DNA of 64,000 nucleotides from CAVYWD01 sp963772225 (lineage in GTDB: Bacteria > Myxococcota > Myxococcia > Myxococcales > UBA5297), in NCBI GenBank assembly GCA_963772225.1, contig CAVYWD010000001.1, forward strand, positions 1 through 64,000, written 5' to 3'. The notes under the pieces were generated by a model. That model saw nothing but the letters and a program-made list of their open reading frames with translations. It was not told where the DNA came from and did no database searches. Made by a program: the position numbers and the translations under genes. Each line of letters begins with the position of its first letter. Position 1 is the first letter of the stretch. Below are positions 38,445-47,271 of this stretch, piece after piece.

Positions 38445-39452
38445 ATGACCCTGTGCTCTGCCCTCGCCGTCTCCCTCCTCTCTCTCGCCGCGCGCGCCGC
38501 GCCGCCCGGGGAGGCGACCGCCGAGAAGGTCCCCGACGCGACCCCGCACAGCGTCAACGCCACCGCCTTCCCCGACAAGCTCCGCCTGGGCGAGGAGTTC
38601 ACCCTCACCGTCACCGTCCGCGACGACAAGGACGTGCAGTACGAGCTCCCGGCCGACCTCTCGCTCGGCAAAGAGTTCGACGTGGTGCGCACCTCAGCGG
38701 CGCGCTCCGAGAAGGGCGGCGAAGTCGAGACCCGCTTCGAGGTCCACGCGCTCCTCTTCGACCTCGGCGAGCGCACCCTTTCGGACCTGACGCTCCGCGC
38801 CTCCGCGCCGGCGGGCGAGCGGCGCCTCGTGGTCCCCTTGCCCAGGGTGACCGGCGCGGGCGACCTCCAGGCGGACAGCAAGGCGGAGATGCAGGACATC
38901 ATGCCGCCCGTTCCGCTGCGCGTCCCCCGCTACGCGGCCCTCTACGTCGCCGTCGGAGTCCTGGCGGCAGGCCTTCTCGCCCTCCTTCTCGTTCGCTGGG
39001 TTCGCGGCCGCCCGAAGCGCGTTCGCTCCGCGCCCCTTCCGCCGCCGCTGCCCGCCCACGTTCGCGCGCTGAAGGCGCTGGAGGACCTGCAGCGCGAGGA
39101 CCTCCCCAGCCAGTCGCGCCATAAGGAATTCTACTTTCGCTTGTCGGAGATCCTGCGGGACTACCTGGGCGAGCGCTTCGGCGTGGCGGCGCTGGACATG
39201 ACCACCGAGGAGCTCCTCGCCGCGCTCGCGCGGGTGCCGACGCCGGGCCTCGACTTCCGCGGCTTCGAGGCCTTCTGCCGCGAGGGCGACCTGGTGCGCT
39301 TCGCCCGGGCCCAGGCGAGCACGGCGAGCTGCAAGGCGTCGGTGGAGGAGGCCTTCGCCTTCGTGCGCGCCACCGTCCCGCCCGAGCCGCTGTCGCGCGA
39401 CCCCAAGGGGGCCGCCGCGCCGGCCGCGCCCTCGAAAGGAGCGGCTGCCTAA
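38445..39452 (+). CDS. BatD-like short membrane protein
   Basis: 335 residues: a signal sequence (LAVSLLSLAARAA), an Ig-like/BatD-like beta domain (NATAFPDKLRLGEEFTLTVTVRDD), one membrane helix at about 165-185 (YAALYVAVGVLAAGLLALLLV), and a cytoplasmic helical part with FYFRLSEILRDYLGERFGVAALDMTTEELLAAL, as found in Bat operons and DUF4381-like proteins. It sits where such short BatD-related proteins usually lie, between DUF58 and BatA, 21 bases after the former. It probably forms part of the membrane complex with BatA and BatB. Confidence 0.75.
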   Translation: MTLCSALAVSLLSLAARAAPPGEATAEKVPDATPHSVNATAFPDKLRLGEEFTLTVTVRDDKDVQYELPADLSLGKEFDVVRTSAARSEKGGEVETRFEVHALLFDLGERTLSDLTLRASAPAGERRLVVPLPRVTGAGDLQADSKAEMQDIMPPVPLRVPRYAALYVAVGVLAAGLLALLLVRWVRGRPKRVRSAPLPPPLPAHVRALKALEDLQREDLPSQSRHKEFYFRLSEILRDYLGERFGVAALDMTTEELLAALARVPTPGLDFRGFEAFCREGDLVRFARAQASTASCKASVEEAFAFVRATVPPEPLSRDPKGAAAPAAPSKGAAA

Positions 39453-39453
39453 G

Positions 39454-40467
39454 ATGGACGGGACGCTCGTCTGGCACGACCCCTGGGCGTTCCTGCTGCT
39501 CGCCGCGGCCCTGCCGCTGCTCTTGTTTCTCGCCCTGCGCGAGCGGCGCCGCGCGGCGGCCCTGCGCTTCCCGCTGGCGGGCCTCCTTCACGGCGTCCCG
39601 CGGGGCCTCGCGAACGTCTGGTGGCTGCCGCACGTCTTCCGCGCCCTCGCGGTCATTCTGGCGGTGACGGCCCTGGCTCGCCCGCAGCAGCGCAACGGCG
39701 CCGTGGCGCGCGACCTGTCGGTCGAGGGCATCGACATCGTCGTCGACTTCGACATCTCCACCTCTATGAACGCGGTCGACTTCCGCCCCAAGGACCGCAT
39801 TTCGGTGGCCAAGGAGGTGCTGCGCAAGTTCATCGAGAGCCGCAAGAACGACCGCATGGGCCTGGTGGTCTTCGCCGGCGAGGCGTACACGCAGGCGCCG
39901 CTGACGCTCGACTACCACGTCCTCGGCGAGATCCTCGAGTCGGTGAAGACCGGCCTCATCGAGGACGGCACCGCCATCGGCAACGCGCTCGCCACCGCGC
40001 TCAACCGCCTGCGCGAGTCCGACGCCAAGAGCAAGGTCATCATCCTCATCACCGACGGCGACAACAACGCGGGCAACATCTCGCCCATGGAGGCCGCGGC
40101 CATCGCCAAGAGCTTGGGCGTCAAGGTCTACTGCATCATGGTGGGCAAGGGCGGCATGGTCCCCTTCCCTGCCGGCCCCGACCTCTTCGGCTCCCTCACC
40201 TACCGCGAGGTGGAGATCCCGGTGAACCCCGAGCTGCTCAAATCCATCGCCCGCGAGACCGGCGGCAGCTTCTACAACGCCGTGGACCGGACCACCCTGG
40301 AGAGCGGCCTCAGCGACATCCTGAACCAGCTGGAGAAGACCAAGCTCTACCAGTCGGGCGGCTACGAAAACATGTCCGAGCAGTACGACTTCTTCCTGCT
40401 CGGCGCGGCGGCGTGCCTGTTGGTCGAGCTCTTGCTTGGCGCGACGCGCCTGCGGAGCTTCCCGTGA
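39454..40467 (+). CDS. batA: BatA, VWA-domain membrane protein
   Basis: 337 residues. Two N-terminal membrane helices (AFLLLAAALPLLLFLAL and VFRALAVILAVTALARP), then a von Willebrand factor A domain in the periplasm: IDIVVDFDISTSMNAVDF carries the DxSxS metal site, RMGLVVFAGEAYTQAPLT and VIILITDGDNNAGN give the other MIDAS residues. A C-terminal helix (YDFFLLGAAACLLVELLLG) ends it. AAAGGAG lies in the end of the preceding gene. The stop overlaps the batB GTG by four bases, so the two are coupled in translation. Confidence 0.92.
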   Translation: MDGTLVWHDPWAFLLLAAALPLLLFLALRERRRAAALRFPLAGLLHGVPRGLANVWWLPHVFRALAVILAVTALARPQQRNGAVARDLSVEGIDIVVDFDISTSMNAVDFRPKDRISVAKEVLRKFIESRKNDRMGLVVFAGEAYTQAPLTLDYHVLGEILESVKTGLIEDGTAIGNALATALNRLRESDAKSKVIILITDGDNNAGNISPMEAAAIAKSLGVKVYCIMVGKGGMVPFPAGPDLFGSLTYREVEIPVNPELLKSIARETGGSFYNAVDRTTLESGLSDILNQLEKTKLYQSGGYENMSEQYDFFLLGAAACLLVELLLGATRLRSFP

Positions 40468-41528
40468 CCGCGCTCCAATTCTCGCTCCTGGGCTACGCGG
40501 TCCGGCTCGCCCAGCCGGAGTACCTCTTTGGCCTCTTCGCGGCGCTCCTGGCGCTCGCCGCGGCCATCGTTTCCGCGCGCGCCCGGCAGCGCGAGCTCGA
40601 GCGGGCCTTCGCGGCCCCCACCCGCGGCCGGGCGGCGCCCCAGGCCTCGGCGCTGCGCCACGGCATCAAAGGCTCCATGGGCGCGCTGGCGCTCGCGCTC
40701 TTCGCCATCGCCCTGGCGCAGCCCCAGTGCGGCACCCATTCCGAGCTCGCCAAGCGCTTCGGCATCGACCTCGTCGTCGCCCTGGACGCCTCCTCCTCCA
40801 TGCTGGCCAAGGACATCAAGCCGAGCCGCATCGAGCGCGCCAAGCTCGAGCTGTCGAGCCTGCTCGACCGGCTCAAGGGCGACCGGGTAGGCATCGTGGT
40901 CTTCGCCGGCGACGCCTTCACCCAGTGCCCGCTGACCAGCGACTACGCCGCGGCCAAGATGTTCCTGAGCGCCATCGACCCCGCGGCCATGCCGGTGCAG
41001 GGCACGAACCTCGACCGCGCGCTCGAAGAGTCCAAGACCCTGCTCGTCGACGCCGAGCTCGGCGCCAAGGCCCGCGCCATCGTGCTGCTCACCGACGGCG
41101 AGGACAACTCCAGCGAAAACCTCGACCGCCGCCTCGACGAGCTCAAGGACCTGGGCATCCGCGTCTTGGCGGTGGGCATCGGGTCGACCACCGGCGAGCC
41201 CATCCCAGAGGTCGACAAGCGCGGCACCTTCGTGGGCTACAAGAAGGACCGCTCGGGCGCGACCGTCATGAGCCGCCTCGACGAGGCGGGGCTCGCCTCC
41301 ATCGCCGACCGCACCGGCGGGCGCTACATCCACTCCACCGCCGGCGACGTCGGCGTCGAAGAAGTCCACCAGGAGCTCGACCGGCTCGACAAGGCCGAGC
41401 TCGAGAGCCGGCTGACGGTGAAGTACGAGGAGCGCTACCCGTACTTCGCCTTTCCGGGGCTCCTCCTCATCCTCGGCGCGGCCGCGCTCCGGCCCGCCCG
41501 CGCCGCGCCCCGGGAGACCGCGCCATGA
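40464..41528 (+). CDS. batB: BatB, VWA-domain membrane protein
   Basis: 354 residues starting with GTG inside the batA stop. Layout as in BatA: membrane helices (YLFGLFAALLALAAAIV and GALALALFAIALAQPQCG), then the VWA domain with IDLVVALDASSSMLAKDIKPSR (DxSxS), RVGIVVFAGDAFTQCPLTSD and AIVLLTDGEDNSS. A C-terminal helix (YFAFPGLLLILGAAALRP) closes it. The VWA core is about as close to BatA as is usual for the pair. Its stop overlaps the batC ATG. Confidence 0.92.
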   Translation: MTALQFSLLGYAVRLAQPEYLFGLFAALLALAAAIVSARARQRELERAFAAPTRGRAAPQASALRHGIKGSMGALALALFAIALAQPQCGTHSELAKRFGIDLVVALDASSSMLAKDIKPSRIERAKLELSSLLDRLKGDRVGIVVFAGDAFTQCPLTSDYAAAKMFLSAIDPAAMPVQGTNLDRALEESKTLLVDAELGAKARAIVLLTDGEDNSSENLDRRLDELKDLGIRVLAVGIGSTTGEPIPEVDKRGTFVGYKKDRSGATVMSRLDEAGLASIADRTGGRYIHSTAGDVGVEEVHQELDRLDKAELESRLTVKYEERYPYFAFPGLLLILGAAALRPARAAPRETAP

Positions 41529-42445
41529 CGGCCCTGCGCGCCTTGGCGCTCGCCCTGCCCTGCGCGGCGCTCGCGCTGCCCGCGCTCGCCCGCGGCGCGC
41601 TCTTCGAGGGCGACCACCCGCTCGTCCGCCAGGGCACCGAGGCCTACCAGAAGGGCGACTATGACGGCGCGCTGCGCGCTTTCGAGGAGGCCTCGCGCGA
41701 GCTGCCGGGCCGCGCCGAGCTCCAGTACGACCTGGGCGACGTGTACATGAAGCTCGGGCGCCCCGACGACGCCAAGCGGGCCTTCGAAGCCGCGCTCTCC
41801 GGGGCGGACGACAAGCTCAAGGCCCGCGACTACTTCAACCTGGGCAACGCGCTCGCCGGCCTGCAGCAAAAGCAGGACGCCGCGGCCGCGTATCGCCAGG
41901 CGCTCAAGGTGGACCCGCACTTCGAGCCGGCGCGCCACAACCTGGAGCTCCTCCTGCGCAAGCCGCCCGACGAGAACCCGTCGCCGGGCGACGGCGGGCA
42001 GGGCGACGCGGGCCAGGACGGCGGCCAGCAGAAGGACGGCGGCCGCTCGAAAGAGGGCCCCGACGCGGGCGCGGACGGCGGCGCCGATGCGGGCGGCGAC
42101 AAGAACGGGAGCGGCGACGCGGGCCGGGACGGCGGCTCTCCCGACGGCGGGGCCAAGGGCGACGGCGGCCAGCCGCAGGACGGCGGGCAAGGCGCGGGAC
42201 AGAGCTCGGGCGAAGGTGGCGCGGACGGCGGCGCCGACGCCGGGGCGGACGCGGGGGGCCGGGACGGCGGCGCTCAAGCCAAGAACAATCAGGAGCGGCA
42301 GGACGCCAAGACCGACCCCAAGAAAGTGGACCAGCAGGAGGCCGAGCGGATGCTCGACGCCATGCGCCGCAACGAAAAGCAGTTCCTGATGATGCAGCAC
42401 TCGAAAAAGGCCAAGCCCCGTGCACACCCGGACAGAGACTGGTAG
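41525..42445 (+). CDS. batC: BatC-like TPR protein with Asp/Gly-rich linker
   Basis: 306 residues. A signal peptide (ALALPCAALALPALARG) leads into three TPR units (EAYQKGDYDGALRAFEEAS, ELQYDLGDVYMKLGRPDDA, DYFNLGNALAGLQQKQDA), the BatC core. About 100 residues of low-complexity GDGGQ/DAGADGG repeats follow, then a charged helix (EAERMLDAMRRNEKQFLMM) like that at the end of other Bat TPR proteins. The linker is long and strongly acidic and could bind calcium or act as a spacer (inference). Its end overlaps the batD start by 26 bases. Confidence 0.85.
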   Translation: MTALRALALALPCAALALPALARGALFEGDHPLVRQGTEAYQKGDYDGALRAFEEASRELPGRAELQYDLGDVYMKLGRPDDAKRAFEAALSGADDKLKARDYFNLGNALAGLQQKQDAAAAYRQALKVDPHFEPARHNLELLLRKPPDENPSPGDGGQGDAGQDGGQQKDGGRSKEGPDAGADGGADAGGDKNGSGDAGRDGGSPDGGAKGDGGQPQDGGQGAGQSSGEGGADGGADAGADAGGRDGGAQAKNNQERQDAKTDPKKVDQQEAERMLDAMRRNEKQFLMMQHSKKAKPRAHPDRDW

Positions 42446-44375
42446 GGCGCGTGCCGCGGTCGCGGCCGCGGTCCTCTTCCTGTGCCCCGCCGCCGCCGCG
42501 GGGGCCGAGGTCGACTTCTACGCGACGGTCGACAGGGACCAGCTTTCCGCGGACGACACCCTCACGCTGACGGTCACGCTCTCCGAGGACGCCCACAACC
42601 CGGGCCAGGACGAGGTGAAGCTTCCCGAGGCGCCGGACTTCGAGGTGCTCAGCCGGACGCAGAGCTCGCGCACCGAGTTCTCCATGTCCGGCTCCGGGCC
42701 GCCGACCTTTCGCAAGGTGCGCGAGTTCACCATCCTCTTGAGCCCGCGGCGGGCGGGGACGTTCCTCATCAAGCCCGGGCGCCTGAACCGCCAGGGCAAG
42801 GTCTTCGAGACCGGCGCCATCAAGGTGAAGGTCGTGGCGGCGTCGGCCCCCGGAGGCGGCCGGCCGCGGCAGGCCCAGCCTTCTTCCCCTCAGCCCAACA
42901 ATCCGTTCGGCATCCCCGGCTTCCCGGGCGGCCTCCTCGGCGACGATCCGGACGCCCAGGAGCTGCTCAACCAGTTCTTCGGCGGGAGCCGCCCGGCGAG
43001 CGACAGCGACCTGTACGTGCGCACGTACGTCGACAAGAAGCAGGCGGTGCTGGGTGAGCAGGTCACGTTCTCGACCTACCTCTTCGCCCGCGTCGACATC
43101 AGCGGCGTCGACAACTTCAAGATGCCCCGTCTCGACGGCTTCTGGTCCGAGGACCTGGAGAGCCCTCAGCAGATCACCGGCGAGCTCAAGACCATCGACG
43201 GCGTGCCGTACCGCGTCTTTCTCTTGCGCAAGCGGGCGATCTTCCCGCTCAAGGTCGGCCGCCAGACTCTGGAGCCGGTGGAGGTGGACGTCTCCACGGG
43301 CTTCGGGCTCATGCTCTCGGGCCGCAAGGTCCACCGGGCGAGCGCGCCGCTCACGCTCGACGTGGAGCCGCTCCCGCCCGGCGCGCCTTCGGGGTTCTCC
43401 AGCGCCAACGTGGGGCAGTGGCGGCTGTCGAGCGAGGCCACGCCGACGGCAGTGCCGCTGGGCCAGCCGCTGACGTTCAAGGTGGTCCTGGAGGGCACCG
43501 GCAACCTCCACGATGTCGCGGTGCCGCGGCTGCCGCCGGTGCCCGGCTTCAAGATCTACGACCCGACGACGTCCGAGAAGGTGGCGACGGCCAAGGCGCG
43601 TTTCGGCGGCCGGCGCACGCTCGAGTACCTCATGATGCCGGAGCAGACCGGCACCTTCGAGCTGCCGGCGCTCTCCCTCGCCTTCTTCAATCCCTCGACG
43701 CGCGTGTACCAGACCGCGAGCACTCAGCCCGTCTCGGTGCGCGTCGACCCCGGCTCGGCGCCGGCGGTCGCCAGCGCCGGCGCGGGGACCGCTCCCGGCG
43801 CGCCGGCGGACCGCGCCGTCAACGTGCTCGGCTCGAACGGCCTGAGGCCCCTGCGCTACAAGGCGGAGCTGTCGCGCCCGGCGCCGCCGCTCTGGCGCAA
43901 GGACGGCTTCGCCTGGCTCGCGGCCTCGCCGCTGGCGCTCTGGGCGGGCCTCGCCGGCGCGGGGTTCTTCTACTCGGCGCTCACGCGCAAGGACCCGGAG
44001 GGGCGCAAGCGCAAGGCGGGCAGCCGAGCGCGGCGCCGCCTGAAGCGGGCCGAGGAGCTCTTGGCCCGGCGCGAGGCCGACGAGTTCTACGCCGAGGTCC
44101 AGCGCGCGCTGTCCGACTACCTGGTGGACAAGCTGCTCTCGCCCGTCGCGGGGCTCACGCGCGCCGAGCTGACGATGCGCCTCTTGGGCGCGGGCTTGAG
44201 CGCGCCGGGGGCCCAGCGCCTGTGCGCCGTGCTCGACACCTGCGACGCCGGCCGCTTCGCGCCGGGCGCGGGCGAGGTGGCGGCCATGGAGCGGCTGCTC
44301 GCCGAGGCCTCGGCCTCCATGCAAGAGCTCGAGGCGGCGCGGCTGACGGTCGGGGCCGCGGAGGTGAGCGCATGA
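42420..44375 (+). CDS. batD: BatD, oxygen/stress-tolerance membrane protein
   Basis: 651 residues from a GTG overlapping batC. A signal peptide (AAVAAAVLFLCPAAAAGAE) is followed by several Ig-like repeats: VDFYATVDRDQLSADDTLTLTV, SDLYVRTYVDKKQAVLGEQVTF, QWRLSSEATPTAVPLGQPLTFKVVLEG. One membrane helix lies near 500-520 (WLAASPLALWAGLAGAGFFYSAL). The cytoplasmic tail contains a helical domain (EFYAEVQRALSDYLVDKLL) like that in the short BatD-like protein above. BatD is the large periplasmic member of the Bat complex. The stop overlaps batE by ATGA. Confidence 0.9.
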   Translation: MHTRTETGRARAAVAAAVLFLCPAAAAGAEVDFYATVDRDQLSADDTLTLTVTLSEDAHNPGQDEVKLPEAPDFEVLSRTQSSRTEFSMSGSGPPTFRKVREFTILLSPRRAGTFLIKPGRLNRQGKVFETGAIKVKVVAASAPGGGRPRQAQPSSPQPNNPFGIPGFPGGLLGDDPDAQELLNQFFGGSRPASDSDLYVRTYVDKKQAVLGEQVTFSTYLFARVDISGVDNFKMPRLDGFWSEDLESPQQITGELKTIDGVPYRVFLLRKRAIFPLKVGRQTLEPVEVDVSTGFGLMLSGRKVHRASAPLTLDVEPLPPGAPSGFSSANVGQWRLSSEATPTAVPLGQPLTFKVVLEGTGNLHDVAVPRLPPVPGFKIYDPTTSEKVATAKARFGGRRTLEYLMMPEQTGTFELPALSLAFFNPSTRVYQTASTQPVSVRVDPGSAPAVASAGAGTAPGAPADRAVNVLGSNGLRPLRYKAELSRPAPPLWRKDGFAWLAASPLALWAGLAGAGFFYSALTRKDPEGRKRKAGSRARRRLKRAEELLARREADEFYAEVQRALSDYLVDKLLSPVAGLTRAELTMRLLGAGLSAPGAQRLCAVLDTCDAGRFAPGAGEVAAMERLLAEASASMQELEAARLTVGAAEVSA

Positions 44376-45172
44376 GCAGGGTCTCGGCGTTCGCGGCGTT
44401 GGCCTTGGCGGCCTGCTTCGCGCTGCCGGCGCGGGCGGAGCCAGTGCAGAGCTACCTGACACAGGCCGAGGCGGAGGGGCTCTTTCGCAAGGCCAACGAC
44501 GCCTGCCTGAAGGACGACCTGAAGGCCGGCGTCGAGGGCTACGAGGCGTTGGTGCGCGCCGGCTGGGGCAACGCCGACGTGCTGTTCAATCTGGGGACCG
44601 CCGAGCTCCGCCAGGGCCAGCTCGGGATGGCGACGCTGTCTCTCGAGCGCGCGCTGCGACTCGACCCCGCCGACGCCGACGCGCGGGCGAACCTGGAAGT
44701 GGCCCACAAGATGCGGGTCGACAAGCTGGTGGGGGCGCCGGAGGAGGTCGGCGGCGAGGAGCCGTTCGCCTCGCGCCTGGCGAGCCACACGCAGGGCGAC
44801 GCTTGGGCCGCCGCGTTCCTCGCGCTCTGGCTGGCCGCGGGCGCTGCTTTTCTCGCCCGCCGGTGGGCGCCGGCGCGGCTGCGAGGATCGCTCCTTGGCG
44901 CTGGGCTCTTGGCGGCCGCGGCTGCGGTTCCCTGCGCGGCGGTGACGGCGGTGCACGCCTATGTCGAGGCCGGCGGCCGCGACGCCATCGTGGTCGCCCC
45001 GAGCCTCAAGGTCCGCGAGGGGCCGCAGGAGTCCTTCAAGGCGAGCTTCGAGGTCCACGAGGGCCTCAAGGTGAGGCTGCTCGACCGCGAGGGGCGCTTC
45101 CGGCGAATTCAGCTGGCGAACGGCCTCCAGGGGTGGATTGCGGGCGAGGGGGCAGTGGAGATTTCGCAGTGA
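44372..45172 (+). CDS. batE: BatE, TPR-SH3 protein
   Basis: 266 residues: signal peptide (AFAALALAACFALPARAEP), two TPR units (FRKANDACLKDDLKAGVEGY, LFNLGTAELRQGQLGMATLSLERALRLDP), two membrane helices (AAAFLALWLAAGAAFLA and LLGAGLLAAAAAVPCAAVTA), and a C-terminal bacterial SH3 domain (VVAPSLKVREGPQESFK, GWIAGEGAVEIS). This is the last gene of the bat operon. The seven genes downstream of moxR are closely packed, with four-base overlaps at three joints. Confidence 0.9.
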   Translation: MSRVSAFAALALAACFALPARAEPVQSYLTQAEAEGLFRKANDACLKDDLKAGVEGYEALVRAGWGNADVLFNLGTAELRQGQLGMATLSLERALRLDPADADARANLEVAHKMRVDKLVGAPEEVGGEEPFASRLASHTQGDAWAAAFLALWLAAGAAFLARRWAPARLRGSLLGAGLLAAAAAVPCAAVTAVHAYVEAGGRDAIVVAPSLKVREGPQESFKASFEVHEGLKVRLLDREGRFRRIQLANGLQGWIAGEGAVEISQ

Positions 45173-45245
45173 CGAGGGCCGATTTCAGCCATCGGTGAAT
45201 CGCGATCGACGCCGAGCGCTGAGAGGCCGCAGCGACGGAGACCGA

Positions 45246-45401
45246 ATGGCCACGTACCCTGGCGCCAAGCCCTCTTTCCTGCAGCAGGCGTTCACGGGCC
45301 TCTGCGACGGCGGCCAGTGGAAGGAGAGCGGCACCCAGTCCTCGGTCGTCCCCGAGCCCGATGGGCTCACCTATCAGATTCTGGCGTCGTCAGGCGCGTG
45401 A
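45246..45401 (+). CDS. Possible small ORF, phage-tail-like start
   Basis: A 51-residue frame, MATYPGAKPSFLQQAFTGL, whose first residues recall phage or tail-fibre-associated proteins that begin MATYPxAxxSF. No ribosome-binding site is clear and the rest shows no domain. It may be a remnant, or chance. Confidence 0.25.
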   Translation: MATYPGAKPSFLQQAFTGLCDGGQWKESGTQSSVVPEPDGLTYQILASSGA

Positions 45402-45441
45402 TTGCAGCTCCCATGTTGTCGGCGAAGAACGCGTGCTCGAC

Positions 45442-47058
45442 ATGAACTTAGCGCAAGGCTTTTCCGATTCCCCGGAAGCTTCCGCCGGGGTTGAAGAGCC
45501 GCCTCGCATTCCCGGCGGACGCACTCTGGCCTTGGAGCTGATCGCCGGAGTGGCGGCGGTTCTCATCTTCGGCCTGCCCTCGCTCGCCTTCCCTTTAGGA
45601 GCGGATCAGGGGCAACAGGCCGCCATCGGGCGCCTCATTGCCGAGGGCCATGTCCTTTATCGAGACCTCTGGGACAACCGGTCGCCGGGAATCTACCTAT
45701 TTGCCGCACTGGCGTGGCGGTTGGGGCTCGATGGAATGAGCGGGGTTCGCATCTTCGACCTGGTTTGGCAGATGCTGACCGCCTCAGGGCTGGGGCTGAT
45801 GGCGTGGCGTCTGAGCCGGTTGCGCGGTAGCGCTGCGCTCGCAGCGGCTTTTTATGGCTTCACTTACTACGGACAGGGAAACTACTGGCACACATGCCAG
45901 CCCGATGGGAAGTTGGCGCTCTTTGCTGCCGCGGGATGGTTGCTCATCTCCGATAGTGATCGGCTCACGCCCTGGCGCCTGGCCTCGGCCGGAGCATTGT
46001 GGGGTTGCGCCTTCCTCACCAAGTATCCGGGGCTGCTCCTGGCCTTGCCGTTGGTGGCGGCGCTCCCCGCCGTGAATCGGCCGCGTTGGATTCGAATGCT
46101 TCTTTGGTTCGGCGGCGCGTTTCTCGTCACCGTGGGTGCCTGGCTCGGCTACTGCGCAGCGGTGGGCTCTCTTCGAGCGCTGTGGGCCGATACGGTGCTC
46201 TTCAATCGTGGGTACCGGCTCCTGGGCGCGGAAATTTCGGGCATAGCTGCGGCGGCGCATGAAGCCCTCGCTATTGCCTTGGAGCATCGAGAGGTCCTGG
46301 CGCCTCTCATCCTCGTGCCGTTGGCGATCCCGTACACGGGTCGGCGAGCGTTTCGGGTGCCGCTCGCCTGGCTAGTCTCCGGGCTCGGGATGTTCGTCGT
46401 CCAGGGCAAGTTCTTCTCCATGCACTATTACTCGGTGCTGGCGCCGTTGGCGCTCCTCTCGGCCATCGTCTGGTGCGCCGTGGCGACGCGCGTGCGCGAG
46501 CATCGGCCATGGCGCCAGCGGGCGACCTGGATCGCCGCGCTGCTTCTTTCGTTGGCCGCCGGCTATCGGACCGCATTCACCTGGGAGCACTCCGCCGCAG
46601 CTGCGCTCCGCGCGACCGAAAGTGAGGAGGCTCGCACGCAATACTACGCCAACTTTCCAGGGGCTCCCGTTCAGTACTCGGTGACGGATTTCCTCGAGGT
46701 CGTTCGCCATTTGAAATCGCAGACCGACCCCAGCCAGCCTCTGCTCGTCTGGGCCTATCAACCCAGCATCTATTTCCTGGCGGGGATGAAACCCTCGACT
46801 CGCTTCGTCTCCGACATTGCCCTGACGAGTACATACGCACCGCTCGAGTATCGCGAGCAATTCTACAAAGACCTGGCGGACCACCCGCCGGCCTATATCG
46901 TCGTGGCGCTCAGGGATTCTCGCCCTTGGGCAATAGGGCACGCCCTGACATCGGAGCAGGTCGCTGCCTCGTTCGAACCGCTTGCGCAGCTGTTGTCGCG
47001 CTGCGAGCCGGTGATGGAAAACGATACTTACCGGCTGTGTAGAGTGACAACATCCTGA
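45442..47058 (+). CDS. Membrane glycosyltransferase, ArnT/PMT-like (GT-C fold)
   Basis: 538 residues with about ten hydrophobic segments. The first outside loop holds the acidic motif GADQGQQAAIGRLIAEGHVLY followed by RDLWDNRSPGIYL, as in polyprenol-phosphate sugar transferases of the dolichyl-mannosyltransferase/ArnT clan. It would move a sugar from a lipid carrier to a protein or envelope glycan on the periplasmic side (family knowledge). A C-terminal soluble part includes LLVWAYQPSIYFLAGMKPSTR. ATG 45,442 is taken because residues before it are unlike the family. GC here is visibly lower than in the bat operon. It is monocistronic, with the NHL-Rhs gene 213 bases on. Confidence 0.75.
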   Translation: MNLAQGFSDSPEASAGVEEPPRIPGGRTLALELIAGVAAVLIFGLPSLAFPLGADQGQQAAIGRLIAEGHVLYRDLWDNRSPGIYLFAALAWRLGLDGMSGVRIFDLVWQMLTASGLGLMAWRLSRLRGSAALAAAFYGFTYYGQGNYWHTCQPDGKLALFAAAGWLLISDSDRLTPWRLASAGALWGCAFLTKYPGLLLALPLVAALPAVNRPRWIRMLLWFGGAFLVTVGAWLGYCAAVGSLRALWADTVLFNRGYRLLGAEISGIAAAAHEALAIALEHREVLAPLILVPLAIPYTGRRAFRVPLAWLVSGLGMFVVQGKFFSMHYYSVLAPLALLSAIVWCAVATRVREHRPWRQRATWIAALLLSLAAGYRTAFTWEHSAAAALRATESEEARTQYYANFPGAPVQYSVTDFLEVVRHLKSQTDPSQPLLVWAYQPSIYFLAGMKPSTRFVSDIALTSTYAPLEYREQFYKDLADHPPAYIVVALRDSRPWAIGHALTSEQVAASFEPLAQLLSRCEPVMENDTYRLCRVTTS

Positions 47059-47271
47059 GGACTCTTCGCTGGATGCGGCCCGCAACTCCACGGGCGCGAG
47101 CACACTGCTGAGCGAGTCGCGAGCCGAAGCCTGTTGCGCTCCGGCCGACATTCTGCTAAGCACGGAACGTCGTTTGCAAAACGTCGCCAGTACCAGCACC
47201 CTCGAAAGCTGGCCTGTGACCCTTTCGTCGGCAGGCCGTTGAGGTCATTCGGAACGGATTCTGGAGGGGAA

